A DNA stretch of 64,000 bases from Adiantum capillus-veneris (taxonomy: Eukaryota; Streptophyta; Polypodiopsida; Polypodiales; Pteridaceae): positions 60,889,523 to 60,953,522 of the forward strand of contig CM043970.1 of assembly GCA_014529385.2 (NCBI GenBank), given 5' to 3'. Shown here in pieces: positions 20,823 to 31,755 of the stretch; positions within the stretch are counted from its first letter, which is position 1; every line of letters begins with the position of its first letter. The notes beneath the pieces were generated by a model. That model made no database searches and was not told the origin of the DNA. It saw only the letters and a list, made by a program, of their open reading frames with translations. A program made the translations under genes and the position numbers.

Positions 20823-22300
20823 AGTGAGGTACTGGTACCGAGCTGCATGGCTTCCTTGTAGTCTGCCAACAACTCTGGATAATCTTTGAAAAACTCTTTA
20901 TTGACCCACACTACCTCGTGGGCTCCTCGATCCTTGAACTTCAAAAAGTACTATATGACTTGCTTCTTTGAGCCATGGCGAAACTGATGCAACAACACTT
21001 GCTCCGGCTCTATGACTTCATCTTCATCGATGATCTCGAGCTCTTCTTCTTTGGAAATGTCCTTCGCAGGTGTTCCTTGAAACACTTTCAACCAAGAAAC
21101 ATGGAAAACGTTGTGCATTGACCATGAGTTAGGCAATTGCAATTTCATTGAAACCTCATTGATCTTTTTAATGACAGAAAATGGACCATACATTCTAAAA
21201 GACAACTTAGGAAATTTCTTTCCAACTTGCTTAAGACGTTGCTTCATGATTCTTAAATAAACCCAATCCCCTTCCTTAATAGAAACATCCTGACGATGCT
21301 TGTTAGCTTGTCGTGAGTTGTCGTGAGTAAGACTCCTGAGCCTTAATTAGCCGAAGCTTCACACTCTTAAAAATCTCATCCAACAATTGACTTTCAGCAT
21401 TGGCATCAGGCATTTGACTGACTGAGCAAGTCAAAAGTGATTGGAATGGACGGCCAAAAGCTGCCTCATATGGAGTTTGACCAATGGCAGAGAAAAAAGA
21501 GTCATTCAAAATAGCTTGAACCAATGGGAGATAGAGCTCCCAATGAGACTGCTGATCATGCACATATGACTTTAAAACATCGATTGTAAATCTCTGTCTG
21601 ACCATATGACTGTGGATGAAAAGCCGATGAAAAATTCAACTTAGTGCCAAAATTTTCAAAGAGTGCGCGTCAAAAATTGGACGTGAACTTAACATCCCTA
21701 TCTAAAACAATCGATTTTGGCAAACCACAGAGGGGGTACCAATGCTTAATGAACAATTGTGCTACATCTTGTGCGGTGATTGTGGCCTTACAAGGAATCA
21801 ACATGCAAAACTTGCTAAAACAATCAATATTTGTCAAACATTGAGTGTTCCTTGAATGCAAACTAGGTGGAAGGTAGGTCACAAAATCCATGGAAATATC
21901 TTGAAAAGGTCCATCAGGAATAGGCAGCGGAAGCAAGAGGTCTTGCTCCTTACCCCGAGGAGCTTTCACCTTTTGATAAATAGTGCACTATGTGACATAA
22001 CAAAACACATCTTTTTGCATTTTAAGCCAATAAAAGGATCTTTCTATTTTTTCCAGAGTGGTGTTCATTCCCCTGTACCCACCCGTGAGAGAGTCATGTG
22101 CATCATGCAATATGGTTGTCCTGAGAGAGGGCAACACACATAGACGTTGACGAAAATACAACAAATCATCACAAATGAGATAGTTGCTTGGCCCTTGGGA
22201 AGCAAGAGCCTGCAACCATTGCTTACCAAACTCGGAATCCGCATATTGGTTCTTCATGCTGCCGAAAGACACACCCTGAAGAGAAACTGTGGACCTTGAC
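20823..22300 (-). pseudogene. Element C integrase and chromodomain, decayed
   Basis: Reading on the minus strand: an HHCC-like zinc region (LHDAHDSLTGGYRG, about 22110), a catalytic core with SMDFVTYLP (about 21890), VLDRDVKF (about 21690) and a degenerate [10 protein letters not shown], then IGQTPYEAAFGRP, a GPF module (RMYGPFSVI, about 21190) and an acidic linker. A chromodomain-like end (PEQVLLHQFRHGS ... VVWVNKEFFKDYPELL) lies just before the polypurine tract. At least four stops or frameshifts separate these pieces, including a stop inside the chromodomain. The domain identifies C as a chromovirus, a lineage in which the chromodomain guides integration to heterochromatin. Confidence 0.8.
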
Positions 22301-23540
22301 TCAAGAGCCAGGATCTGTTCTTTGCGACTCAACGCATCTGCAAACAGGGTTAGCTTTTCCAGGCACATACTCAATCAAACCTCCGAATTTCTCAAAAAAT
22401 TGTGACCGTCGTGCTTGGCGATCACTCCAATGTGCACTAGGCATAGACTGGAGCCACTTGAGGACTTGGTGATCTATGCGAACTGTAAACTCTCTAGTAT
22501 AAAGAAAATGCTTCCAATGCTTAAGAGAGTGAATGACAGACAAAAGTTCTTTATCATAAACTGGATAGTTCTTTTCTACACTATTGAGCTTCCGACTAAG
22601 GAAAGCTACTAGATGACCATGCTGTTGAAGCATAACGACATTGCTCGCATCCGTCCATACCTCAAAGGGGTCATCCCAAGAGGCAAGGATAAGACACGAC
22701 GCTTCTATCACCGCAACCTTGAGAGCTACAAAAACCTCAACGGCTGCCTCGGGTAAATCCACGCGCTGACGGCGAGTCTTTACCCCTTTCAAGACATCTG
22801 TCATAGGTGCGGCAATGCGTGCAAAATTCTCTATGTGCGAACTATATGCTTGAAATAAACCAAGAAAAGAACGCATATCATATGTAGTTTTGGACAAATC
22901 CCAATTACGTACGTGTTCCACCTTCGCGAGGTCTAGCTTGACGACTCCTGCAGAAATGATATAACCCAGATAAGTTACAACTTCAGTGAGAGAAAACTCA
23001 GATTTCTTAGTTGCAATGTACAACTAACACTCATCCAAACGGGCTAGTATCCTTTCTACATCCATGTTGTTCCCACGATGCAGAAAAAATGAGAATATCA
23101 TCAAGAAAGATGAATACACATACACCAACCATATCGCCAAAACGGCCTACCATGAGATGGTTAAATGTACCTACGACACTTGTCAATCCAAAATCCATAA
23201 CCACATACTCCCATTGCCCTCGCTCTGTGCGAAAAGCCATCATGAAAATGTCGGCTTTGAATACCCTTACCTAATGATATCCACTTTTAAGATCGACCTT
23301 ACTGAAAACCTTTGCCTTATTGAGCCTATCTAGGATATACTCAATGCGAGGCATCGGAAACTTGTTCTTGACGGTCATCTTGTTCAATGCCCTGTAATCA
23401 ACAGACAAACGAGACGAACCATCCTTCTTGCGGACAAACAAAATAGGAGCAACAAAAGGACTTAAACTAGGATGTATGAATCCTCTAGCCACCAACTCCG
23501 TGAGTTGTCGCTCTAACTCTTCTTCCTGTGTCTTGTTGAA
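22301..23540 (-). pseudogene. Element C reverse transcriptase and RNase H, decayed
   Basis: On the minus strand RT begins with [20 protein letters not shown] and [10 protein letters not shown] (about 23400). It continues after a stop and frame change to the catalytic FLDDILIF (about 23085-23108), then KKSEFSLTEVVTYLGYI. RNase H has EVWTDASN, YDKELLSVIHSLKHW and RIDHQVLKWL (about 22440-22670). The catalytic aspartates remain, but at least two stops and frameshifts make the ORF non-functional. Confidence 0.85.
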
Positions 23541-23702
23541 ACAGTAGGGAGCCTTACTGACAGGCTGTGACCCCTCCGTAAGCTTGATGCGATGGTCCTC
23601 TGACCGCTCGGATGGGAGACGGGGTGAAAGATCATCCTACAAAAAAAATGCTTAAACTTGGTAAACAAAGCTGAATACCTGTCTGAAGCCTGAATGCTCT
23701 GG

Positions 23703-24330
23703 CTAATTGGAGAGGCATAGATGAATGCCGCTTGTGCGTCGTAATTCACGCTTTACTTGCACATGAGAAATGAGAGGCAAAGAATGCAGATCCTCCTCAT
23801 GACGACTGATCATGGGAGAGTCACTCTTGGCATTTAATTTGAGAGTGTTGTCCTCCCAATCAATGAGATGGTTATGCTCACGAAACCATCTAATGCCCAT
23901 AAGCATATCACATCCTGAGAGAGGATACACGACAAATTTCCTATGGAAAGAAGCTTGTTGAACTGTAAACAATACATCAAGGCACTCTTGCGTGATGGGA
24001 GAGTCCATACCGGAAGCGAAGCCAGACACCTCGAGAGGAGATGTCTGACTAACGGGCTCTCTCTACAAGAGAGGCACTAATCACATCATACATATTGTCT
24101 GGATCAAACAATATGACAAAACGCTGACCCTTCACATGACCATAACACTTCATGAGAGACTCATCAATGTGTGTGTCAGAGACATGAGAAGATTCAACTT
24201 GGTTCATTAAAGTGCTTTTGGCTGCTGCGGGTGCCTTAGGTTCTTTAGGTGGGGCTGTCTTAGGACAAGCCGCTTTAATGCGACCCTTGACGTGACATTG
24301 ATAACAACCACCTTCCTTAGCATAAATGAC
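23703..24330 (-). pseudogene. Element C zinc knuckle and protease, decayed
   Basis: The minus strand gives a knuckle remnant, GCYQCHVKGRIKAACP (about 24275-24325), in which the conserved His position is Arg. A protease segment follows with LFDPDNMYDVIS (about 24090-24120) where an Asp-x-Gly active site is expected, so the glycine is lost. The C-terminal half of the protease is still open (24029-23703), with LMGIRWFREHNHLIDW matching the second retropepsin motif. Two catalytic/metal positions are mutated, so the product would be inactive. Confidence 0.7.
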
Positions 24331-24389
24331 TTGTTCTTCTGTCGTTATGTATCCTCCAATAATTTCTTATGCGGCTTTTTCATCAAGGG

Positions 24390-25421
24390 TTAGCTTAGGT
24401 TTAGCAAGTGTTTAGCTTTATCCTTAGATTCATTGTTAGAGTTCTTTTCCGAAGAATTAGAGAAAGATTGGCTAAAAGAGTTACCGTTCTTACCGTTCTG
24501 AGGATTCTGAGAGGTACTTTGAGAATTCTTGTTCTCCTTAGGCTTTCCCTTGTGCTTCATCTCCTGTGCGAGAGCAATTTTTACCGCCTTGGTGAGATCT
24601 ACGGGGTCGAGGACTTCGACATCAAACCTCATATAGTTGTCCAACCTGAAAATGAAAGCCTCTTTGCGCTTCGCATCCGATTTGCGTAATTGGGTGCCAA
24701 GCTGCAAAACACGGTTAGAAAAAGGCATGATTGGAGTACCATTCTGCTTAAGGTTGCGCCAATCTTCTTTTAACCGCGCTAGGTACTAAGGTGGCAAGAA
24801 CCGCACCTTGAGCTTGCCTTGGAAGTCGGCCCAACTGAAAGACACGGGCACACCTACCTCGGCTTTCTCTAGGTGCGCAGCCAATTGCTCCTCTTGCCAT
24901 GCTTGATACCAATTGATGGCATCACCGACAAGATACATGGCTGTTGTCAAAACTTTGCTATTTCCTATCTTCTTAGTTGTCGCAAAATAAGCATTAAATT
25001 GATGCAACCAATAATGAATGACACTAGCAACCATCTTATCGTCATACTTACTGAATGTCAACATCGTTGTGACGGGGTTGTTAGAGTCTGCATCTCGGCT
25101 TGTGCCACTTGATGAACCACCAATATCTTTGACCAGCTCGGGCTTTGAGGTAAGTGCCTGTAGGACCAACTCTTGCATGCGTTGGTCTCTCTGTGCCTCG
25201 CGCTCTAACTCCAAGGCCACTCGTCTATCTTCGGCCGCCAAGCGCGCTTGTTCACGCTCATGCTTCAAGGCTACCCTTCTATCTTCGGCCGCCAAGCGCG
25301 CTTGCTCGCATTCACGCTCCAAGGCTAACCCTCTTTCTTCGTGCTCGTGATCCAATTCTACCTTTCTTTCCTTGCGCTGGCGATCCAATTTTGCCTTTCT
25401 TTCTTTGCGTTCGCACTCCAA
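24390..25421 (-). pseudogene. Element C Gag, main part (split from its N-terminus by element B)
   Basis: The first 90 residues or so on the minus strand are a charged coiled coil with repeated LAAEDRR / LEREREQA units. The Gag domain follows (SKYDDKMVASVIHYWLHQF, MYLVGDAINWYQAWQ, SFSWADFQGKLKVRFLP). A single in-frame TAG (24786-24788) interrupts it, and the same frame continues to 24390 with a Lys/Asn/Ser-rich tail. The 5' continuation of this gene lies on the other side of element B at 34609-34862. Confidence 0.85.
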
Positions 25422-25427
25422 GATTGT

Positions 25428-25996
25428 TGTAACTAAGTTAGACTTTGTAAATAATTAATTTATTTACGAGAAAAGAATTATCTAATTAGTTGTGTACACA
25501 TCAGAATAGATTTAGCAATTCTGGGGCCTAAGGTGCGCCCAAGTTTGGGCCAGTGCACCTCAGGGAGACCCTAGCAGAAAATACCCTGAAGCCCTAGCGA
25601 TTGGGAAATCGGGTCTTCAATGAAGGGGTAGATAGTAGCCTCAGATTTCAGGCTCAGAAAATTACGCGCGCTAGTGCAAGCACATGAATGAGATGGGGTC
25701 CTTAGAATAATAACCCTAAGGCCTGATTATTTTACGGCCTTAGGATAAGTTAGTTAAAAGTAAACTTAAATGATTTGCGCTGGACCAAATGGCCAGACAA
25801 GTGCGAACGGGTAATGCCAGAGCATTACTGGTACGGCAATGTGCTAGGGAGCAGATAACGTTTTCATTTGTTGCATCTATGTGTGCAGTTGTGCACTTAA
25901 TTGCACATTTCATTAACTAGCATAGGATTTTTAAAGTCAAAAGTTGAATGCTTTAAATTTTTTAAAGTAAGTGTGCCACTTGGCACACTTTCCCAT

Positions 25997-26063
<67 letters not shown>

Positions 26064-26526
26064 ATGCTAGCGCCCCCTCTTCTGGGAGGCTATAAGAGAC
26101 CAGCCCCTCCCCCTCTTGCCAGGTTGGTAGTGCACTACCCCCACCCAAGTTGACCATCCTCTACGCAGTGAAGCTCTCCATTGAAGCTTGAGAGCAGCAC
26201 CTTGTGGTGTATGTGGAGCCTCTGAGCACCCATCACCTAGAACAAGGCCTCTCATGGTTGCATACAGCTTTGGGAGAAGTTTCATCCCGTAAAGTAGTAG
26301 AAAACTCTCTTTCTCCCTTGTCTAGCTGCTGCAAATTCCCTGTTTTCAGCCCCTAATCAAATGTATTAGGGTGAATTTCAGCAAAGTCTTAATAGAATCT
26401 TGTTCCCCACTACCTATTTTACACATACACCAAGTTTGGAGCATTTCCATCGCGAAAAGGACCTCCATTTTGGCATTGGAACGCGCTCAGGTAACAATTT
26501 CTGGTTATGTGCAGAAAATTACAGCA

Positions 26527-26568
<42 letters not shown>

Positions 26569-26912
26569 GCATGTTTCTGTGGTTGGTTGATTGCAGGAAT
26601 GATTACGTCCAAAGTGGCACAGTTAGCGGAAGATAGACCCTCATTCGTGAGAGCTTCCGATGATTTTTGTGGAAGGTAGACTCTCCCCTGCGAGAGCTTC
26701 CCAGAATCTCGCAGAAGAGGATAGATCCTCTCAGTAGTCAGAGAGCAGTTCTTCTACTCTCTCAGTCAGTAGCAGAAAAAGGCGAAGAAAGAATAGAGGA
26801 CGGGCTTTCGCCCCGTTCCTGTGCTTGTAAAGATTCTCCCTTAGTGATAAAGATATTGTCTTTATGGGGGGAGACCAGCCCATCTTCTGGTCCCCAATGA
26901 AGTGTCAAGCTT

Positions 26913-26992
<80 letters not shown>

Positions 26993-27053
26993 ATTCTCTT
27001 GAGTATTTGAAGTACAATTAAAAGTCAGTTTACGCTTCCGTATTTTTGTGACA
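25428..27053 (+). repeat. 5' LTR of element B
   Basis: 1626 bp, TGTAACTAAG ... TTGTGACA. It contains (TC)n at 26001-26061 (about 30 units), (TG)n at 26531-26564 (17 units) and (CT)n at 26914-26991 (39 units). It keeps the uninterrupted TTAA (25931-25934) that is occupied by a DNA element in the 3' LTR. An ataagagacc segment near 26091 may be the promoter core. Confidence 0.95.
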
Positions 27054-27054
27054 G

Positions 27055-27066
27055 TGGTATCAGAGC
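27055..27066 (+). promoter_or_regulatory. Primer-binding site of element B
   Basis: TGGTATCAGAGC, a perfect initiator-Met match, one base after the LTR. Confidence 0.95.
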
Positions 27067-27250
27067 AAGGTCATCTCTCTCTTCCTCAAGGGATTGACGA
27101 CTCTTGGCAGACTGCAGAAATGGGAGGACGCGAGATAGAGTTCTCTCTCCTTTAACAGTAGGTGGAAGAGTTGCAAAAAGCTCTCTCCCATCAAGAAGTC
27201 CAAAAGATTCTCCATACTCTTGAGAAAGGGAAGAAGAAAATGCCGATGGG

Positions 27251-28420
27251 TTGGGAGAAATCCCGAAGAACCCAAAGGCACCAGAACCAAGAAAAGATCC
27301 CTTGATTGGAACCTCCCGCATGCACGAGAGGCAGAGGAAAGCTCCAGAACGTCATGTGCGGTTTAACCCAAAGGTTCAAGAGCAGGATCCCCCTGATTCC
27401 CTGCAGTTCTCTTTCATGAAGGATCTGAATGACATTCTCGCTCTAGAGGACATGTTTCTGGACGACCCGCTGCAGCAAGAAGTGCATTCAAGGGAAAAGA
27501 CTCCTGTCCATAAGGAGTCTAAGCATAGAAAGAAGGAGCACCATAAGAGGAAACACCACAGGCAGAAAACATTCAAGTCGGGAGACAAAGATGTGAAATT
27601 TGACACCTACAATGGACGGCGTGATAATGACAAAGCTTTGGCTTTCATCCGCCAATTCAAAGTTGCATTTGCTGAAGGGAATTTTAAAGAAAGATCCAAG
27701 CTTCGCCATGTCAGTATGTACCTGAAAGGCACCGCCAGCAGTTGGTGGTTAACCCTTATCCTAGAAGATCGCAAACCCCAAGATTGGACTGCTTTCAAGA
27801 AGGAGTTCTACGCACATTTGCTTCCTCCAGACTATGAGGAAGAGGTAAAGAAAGAATGGGATCGACTTTCACAGTCAGAGAACGAAACTGTTCCACGCTA
27901 TGTGGATAGGTTTTGGGACGTTCTCTTGAAAGTCACTCCATTCAAGAAGATTGACGATTCGGAGAAGATGCGCAAGTTTGAAGCAGGTTTGCATGAAGCC
28001 TTGCAAAAGGCTATGAAGCTTTACCCTCGAGGTAACTTGCAGATACTTATGGAATCAGCCCGCATAGTTGATGGAATACATGACAAGGGTACTCCCAGGA
28101 AGATGGAACAAAGCACTTACCATGCCAAGCAGAAGGCTCTCCATGAGCAGCCTACCTCTACTTCTTCTTTGCAAAAGAAGAAAAGAACCGCCTCCGAAGC
28201 AGAAGCAAAGCCAAATCAGCCCAAGAAAGGGAGATATCTCTCTCCTGCTGAGTTGCGAACTTACATTAGTGAAGAAAGATGCTTCAAGTGTGGACAAGTT
28301 GGTCATATGAAGGGTGACTACCAAACCTCCACAACCACCCTCTTCCAATGCAGTCCTAGATGTACAGGGAAATACAACCAAGGATGGAAAAGAAAGAGCT
28401 CTTCTCAAAGCATGGGGTAG
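27251..28420 (+). CDS. Element B Gag
   Basis: 389 codons. The first 115 residues are basic and His/Lys-rich ([16 protein letters not shown]). The capsid-like Gag domain spans about 115-270 ([62 protein letters not shown]). A CCHC knuckle begins at 28280 ([13 protein letters not shown]), but its last cysteine is Tyr (codon 28319-28321). After the knuckle the frame loses sense and the protease frame takes over from about 28314, so a one-base change or a recoding site lies within 28310-28330. It would form the particle; zinc binding is probably weakened. Confidence 0.9.
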   Translation: MGEIPKNPKAPEPRKDPLIGTSRMHERQRKAPERHVRFNPKVQEQDPPDSLQFSFMKDLNDILALEDMFLDDPLQQEVHSREKTPVHKESKHRKKEHHKRKHHRQKTFKSGDKDVKFDTYNGRRDNDKALAFIRQFKVAFAEGNFKERSKLRHVSMYLKGTASSWWLTLILEDRKPQDWTAFKKEFYAHLLPPDYEEEVKKEWDRLSQSENETVPRYVDRFWDVLLKVTPFKKIDDSEKMRKFEAGLHEALQKAMKLYPRGNLQILMESARIVDGIHDKGTPRKMEQSTYHAKQKALHEQPTSTSSLQKKKRTASEAEAKPNQPKKGRYLSPAELRTYISEERCFKCGQVGHMKGDYQTSTTTLFQCSPRCTGKYNQGWKRKSSSQSMG

Positions 28421-29264
28421 TATCAACAACCAACGGGCTCTTATTTTGTTTGACCCTGGTAGTACAGACTACTTCATCTCTACCAAGCTAGCTGACGACC
28501 TGAACTTGCAGCCCAATCGTTTTGGAGTTTCTATTCAAGCACAATCTACTTTCAAAGGGCATAACTCAAACTCTACTCCAATCATAGGGAAGTTGAATCT
28601 AAAAGTCGACGACTACAAAGATCAAGAGTCTTTCTTACTAGCTTCACTTGAAGGATGCAATGTTATCTTGGGAATGCCTTGGCACTACAAGATGCATCCC
28701 ATTCCTGACTATGCTCAGAAAACCTTATCCTTTGCTCATAAAGGAAAGGAGTATCTTGTACTTGTAGATGCAGGTGATTGGCGTATTCCTATCGCCAATC
28801 ACATTGCCATCAAGAAAGAAATGAAAAAGTGTGTTTCAGCGTACTTGATTTTTGCAAGAGAGAGAGATGTGTCTGTTTCACAACTTTCTTCCTCTTTAGA
28901 GCAAAAAAGACTTAAGTTATTAGAAAGTTATAAAGATTGTTTTGCAGATGAACTTCCAAATGAACTCCCACCTTCGCGACCTGAGGATCCTACAATTGAT
29001 TTGATCCCAGGAAGTTCTCCTCCAAATCAGCCCCCTTATCGAGTTAGTCTAATGCAGCAAGAGGAAATTCTCAAGCAAGTTAACGAACTTTTGGAGAAGG
29101 GCTTAATAAGGCCTAGTACTTCTCCATATTGTTCACCTGTCTTGCTAGTACAGAAAAAGGATGGCACATTCCGCATGTGCATAGACTATAGATCTCTAAA
29201 CAAGATCACAATCAAGAATCGATTTCCAATCCCTCGGATTGACGACATTCTTGACAAGTTATAA
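28314..29264 (+). CDS. Element B protease and N-terminal RT
   Basis: Starts in overlap with Gag, in the other frame. The retropepsin domain is about residues 35-150: [15 protein letters not shown] (Asp codon 28452-28454) and [17 protein letters not shown]. The active-site triplet is D-P-G, seen in place of D-T/S-G in a number of plant elements, so activity is uncertain. RT begins near residue 215 and reaches [19 protein letters not shown] (catalytic-palm Asp) and [12 protein letters not shown]. It ends at TAA 29262-29264. The next codons continue the same frame and the same RT domain, so this is a single nonsense mutation in one original pro-pol ORF. Confidence 0.9.
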   Translation: MTTKPPQPPSSNAVLDVQGNTTKDGKERALLKAWGSINNQRALILFDPGSTDYFISTKLADDLNLQPNRFGVSIQAQSTFKGHNSNSTPIIGKLNLKVDDYKDQESFLLASLEGCNVILGMPWHYKMHPIPDYAQKTLSFAHKGKEYLVLVDAGDWRIPIANHIAIKKEMKKCVSAYLIFARERDVSVSQLSSSLEQKRLKLLESYKDCFADELPNELPPSRPEDPTIDLIPGSSPPNQPPYRVSLMQQEEILKQVNELLEKGLIRPSTSPYCSPVLLVQKKDGTFRMCIDYRSLNKITIKNRFPIPRIDDILDKL

Positions 29265-29291
29265 GGAGAAAGTGTCTTTAGTCCTATAGAC

Positions 29292-31628
29292 TTGAAGAGC
29301 GATTATAATCAAATCCGCATAGCTCCTCAGGATGTGCATAAGACTTCATTTAGAACAACCTTCAGGTTGTATGAATTTCTAGTGATGCCTTTTGGACTCA
29401 CTAATGCACCAGCTACATTCAACAGAATGATGGATAGAATCTTCCACTCATATAGAAGTTTTACAGGCGTTTTCTTTGATGATGTCTTAATCTTCTTAGA
29501 GTCGGAAGACGAACACTATAAGCATGTTGCCTTAGTGTTTGAAGAATTACGCAAACACAAATTATTTGTGAATGCCAAGAAGAGTGAGTTCTTTTTAAAA
29601 GAAATCCACTATTTGGGCCATATAGTGTCTCACAATCAGGTGAGGATGGACCCTGATAAGATTCAAGCAGTTGTTATATGGCCTACGCCAACTACAGTAC
29701 ATGATGTACAAAGTTTCCTTGGCCTTTGTTACTATTATCGGCGTTTCATTCGAGCTTTTTCCGCGATAGCAGGTCCCCTCCATGACCTGACAAAGAAGCG
29801 GATTCCATTCCATTGGGGGTCTGGACAAAAACAAGCTTTCGAAAAGCTTAAGTATCTACTCAGTCACGGACCTATTCTCACCGTCTCTGATCTTCGCAAA
29901 CCTTTCGAGGTATACTGCGATGCATCTGGAGATTGTGTAGGAGCAGTTTTGAACCAAGAGGGTCATGCGATAGCCTATGAAAGTCGGCGCCTTAAAGATG
30001 CAGAGTTGCATGTCTCCATATACGAGAAAGAGCTAATGGCAGTAATTCATGCTCTTTCCATTTGGAAACACTATCTATTAGGAGCTGATTTTATTATCAA
30101 GACAGATCATCAAAGTCTTCGCTACTTTCTCACACAGAGAAAGTTATCAGAAAAGCAGATGAGATGGGCCAACTTTCTTTCAATGTTCCATTTTCAGATT
30201 TTACACACTTCTAGAACAAAGAATGCAGTTACAGATGCTCTCTCCAGGCGTCCAAAGATCAATGCACTAACAACAATTTATCATGAGGAACTAGAATCTC
30301 TCAGCGAGATGTATCCTCAAGATCCAGACTTCGCCACAATTTGGGCAGTTCATCAAGCTAGTCACTCAAGGCCACCTTATTCCATTAGGGATAATACACT
30401 CTATCGTCAACAAGCAATATGCATAGCTCAGCCCTTACGACAGAAGGTGATGGATGACGCACATAATTCTCCTTATGCCGAGCATCGGGGAATTGCTTCC
30501 ACCACTAGTACCCTCGAAAGGTATTTCTTTCGGCCAACACTCCGTGCGGACATTGAAAAACATGTACGTGAGTGTTTAGTCTGCCAAAAAGTAAAATATG
30601 ACAGACATAAAGTTTATGGCAAGCTTCAGCCACTCCCTGTGCCTAACACGCCATGGGAAAGTATTGCCATGGATTTTATTACGGATCTTCCTAGATCCAA
30701 GAATGGAAATGATGCAATCTGGACTATAGTAGACATATTCAATAAGCAAGCACATTTTCTTCCAATAAAGAAGACGATCAAAGCTGATCACATGGCTCGA
30801 CTATTTCTAGCTCAGATTTTTAAACACCATGGATTTCCAAAGACTATTGTCAGCGATCGAGATCCACGCATGACTAGTTTATTTTGGCAGGCATTGTTTG
30901 AAAACTTGGGAACTAAGCTTGATTTTTCATCAGCTTATCATCCTCAAACAGATGGTCAAAGCGAAATCCCTAATGCCACTATTTTAGATCTCCTCAAGTG
31001 CTATGTTTCGGAACGACAATCCGAATGGGAACAGTACTTACCAATAGTTGAGTTTGCGTATAATAATACCATACATTCCTCAACTGGTAAAGCTCCCTTC
31101 GAAATTATTTATGGGAAGCCACTCTTACTTCCTATTATCGTTACCAAAGAAAACATCTTCGCCGCAGATGAATTTGAGCGCAATATTGATATTGCCCATC
31201 AACAAGTAAAGCAAGCGATTCTTTGTACTCAAGAGCAACAGAAGAGAAAAGAAGACAAGCACAGAAGGAATCTCAATCTTGAAAAAGGACAATATGTCCT
31301 TCTTTGGTTTGAGAAAGCTAGATTGAAAAAGTGGGTTGGAAAAGGGAAAGTTGTCAAACTTTCCCATAGATTTTACGGCCCTTTCAAAATTACATATAAA
31401 GTCAATGATGTCACTTTCAGACTGGATTTGCCTTCTCATTGGCGCATCCATAATGCTTTTCATGTCAGTCTCCTCCGACCATATGTTGGACCTCCTCCAG
31501 TGGCGCCAGTACAAGAAGATCCTCCAGAAGTCGAAGAGAGTGAGGAAATCCTCCAACCTGAACAGATAATACACCACTCGGAGAGACAACTCAAGTCGGG
31601 GAGTTTACATCGAAAGTATTTAGTCTAA
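29292..31628 (+). CDS. Element B RT (rest), RNase H and integrase
   Basis: Same frame as the protease ORF; coding sense resumes directly after the TAA, and 29292 is only the first ATG. RT catalytic FFDDVLIF has Asp63/Asp64. RNase H is about 204-320 (EVYCDASGD, YEKELMAVIHAL, KTDHQSLRYFL, AVTDALSRR). Integrase has HHCC (His391, His398, Cys428, Cys431) and a DD35E core (Asp461, Asp522, Glu558), followed by a GPF module (RFYGPFKI, about 693-700). An acidic linker leads into a chromodomain whose second half is in the next frame. All catalytic residues are present, so only the few lesions noted would prevent activity. Confidence 0.93.
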   Translation: MKSDYNQIRIAPQDVHKTSFRTTFRLYEFLVMPFGLTNAPATFNRMMDRIFHSYRSFTGVFFDDVLIFLESEDEHYKHVALVFEELRKHKLFVNAKKSEFFLKEIHYLGHIVSHNQVRMDPDKIQAVVIWPTPTTVHDVQSFLGLCYYYRRFIRAFSAIAGPLHDLTKKRIPFHWGSGQKQAFEKLKYLLSHGPILTVSDLRKPFEVYCDASGDCVGAVLNQEGHAIAYESRRLKDAELHVSIYEKELMAVIHALSIWKHYLLGADFIIKTDHQSLRYFLTQRKLSEKQMRWANFLSMFHFQILHTSRTKNAVTDALSRRPKINALTTIYHEELESLSEMYPQDPDFATIWAVHQASHSRPPYSIRDNTLYRQQAICIAQPLRQKVMDDAHNSPYAEHRGIASTTSTLERYFFRPTLRADIEKHVRECLVCQKVKYDRHKVYGKLQPLPVPNTPWESIAMDFITDLPRSKNGNDAIWTIVDIFNKQAHFLPIKKTIKADHMARLFLAQIFKHHGFPKTIVSDRDPRMTSLFWQALFENLGTKLDFSSAYHPQTDGQSEIPNATILDLLKCYVSERQSEWEQYLPIVEFAYNNTIHSSTGKAPFEIIYGKPLLLPIIVTKENIFAADEFERNIDIAHQQVKQAILCTQEQQKRKEDKHRRNLNLEKGQYVLLWFEKARLKKWVGKGKVVKLSHRFYGPFKITYKVNDVTFRLDLPSHWRIHNAFHVSLLRPYVGPPPVAPVQEDPPEVEESEEILQPEQIIHHSERQLKSGSLHRKYLV

Positions 31629-31743
31629 GTTCAAGAATTACACTCCTTTAGATGCAAAGTGGATGACTGAGTCCGATCTTAAGGACTACCCAGACATCTT
31701 GCACAGTTATGTTGACGCTCTACAGTTGAGGTCAACTGTTTAG
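31540..31743 (+). CDS. Element B chromodomain, frameshifted
   Basis: The first half (PEQIIHHSERQLKSGSLHRK) ends the pol ORF at 31628. The second half, FKNYTPLDAKWMTESDL then KDYPDILHSY, lies one frame over and ends at TAG 31741-31743, twelve bases before the 3' LTR. Together they make a chromodomain with the conserved Trp. A one-base lesion near 31622-31630 separates the halves. In the family this domain recognises chromatin marks and steers integration. Confidence 0.8.
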
Positions 31744-31747
31744 AACC

Positions 31748-31755
31748 AAGAGGGA
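31748..31755 (+). promoter_or_regulatory. Polypurine tract of element B
   Basis: aagaggga immediately before TGTAACTAAG of the 3' LTR. Confidence 0.85.
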
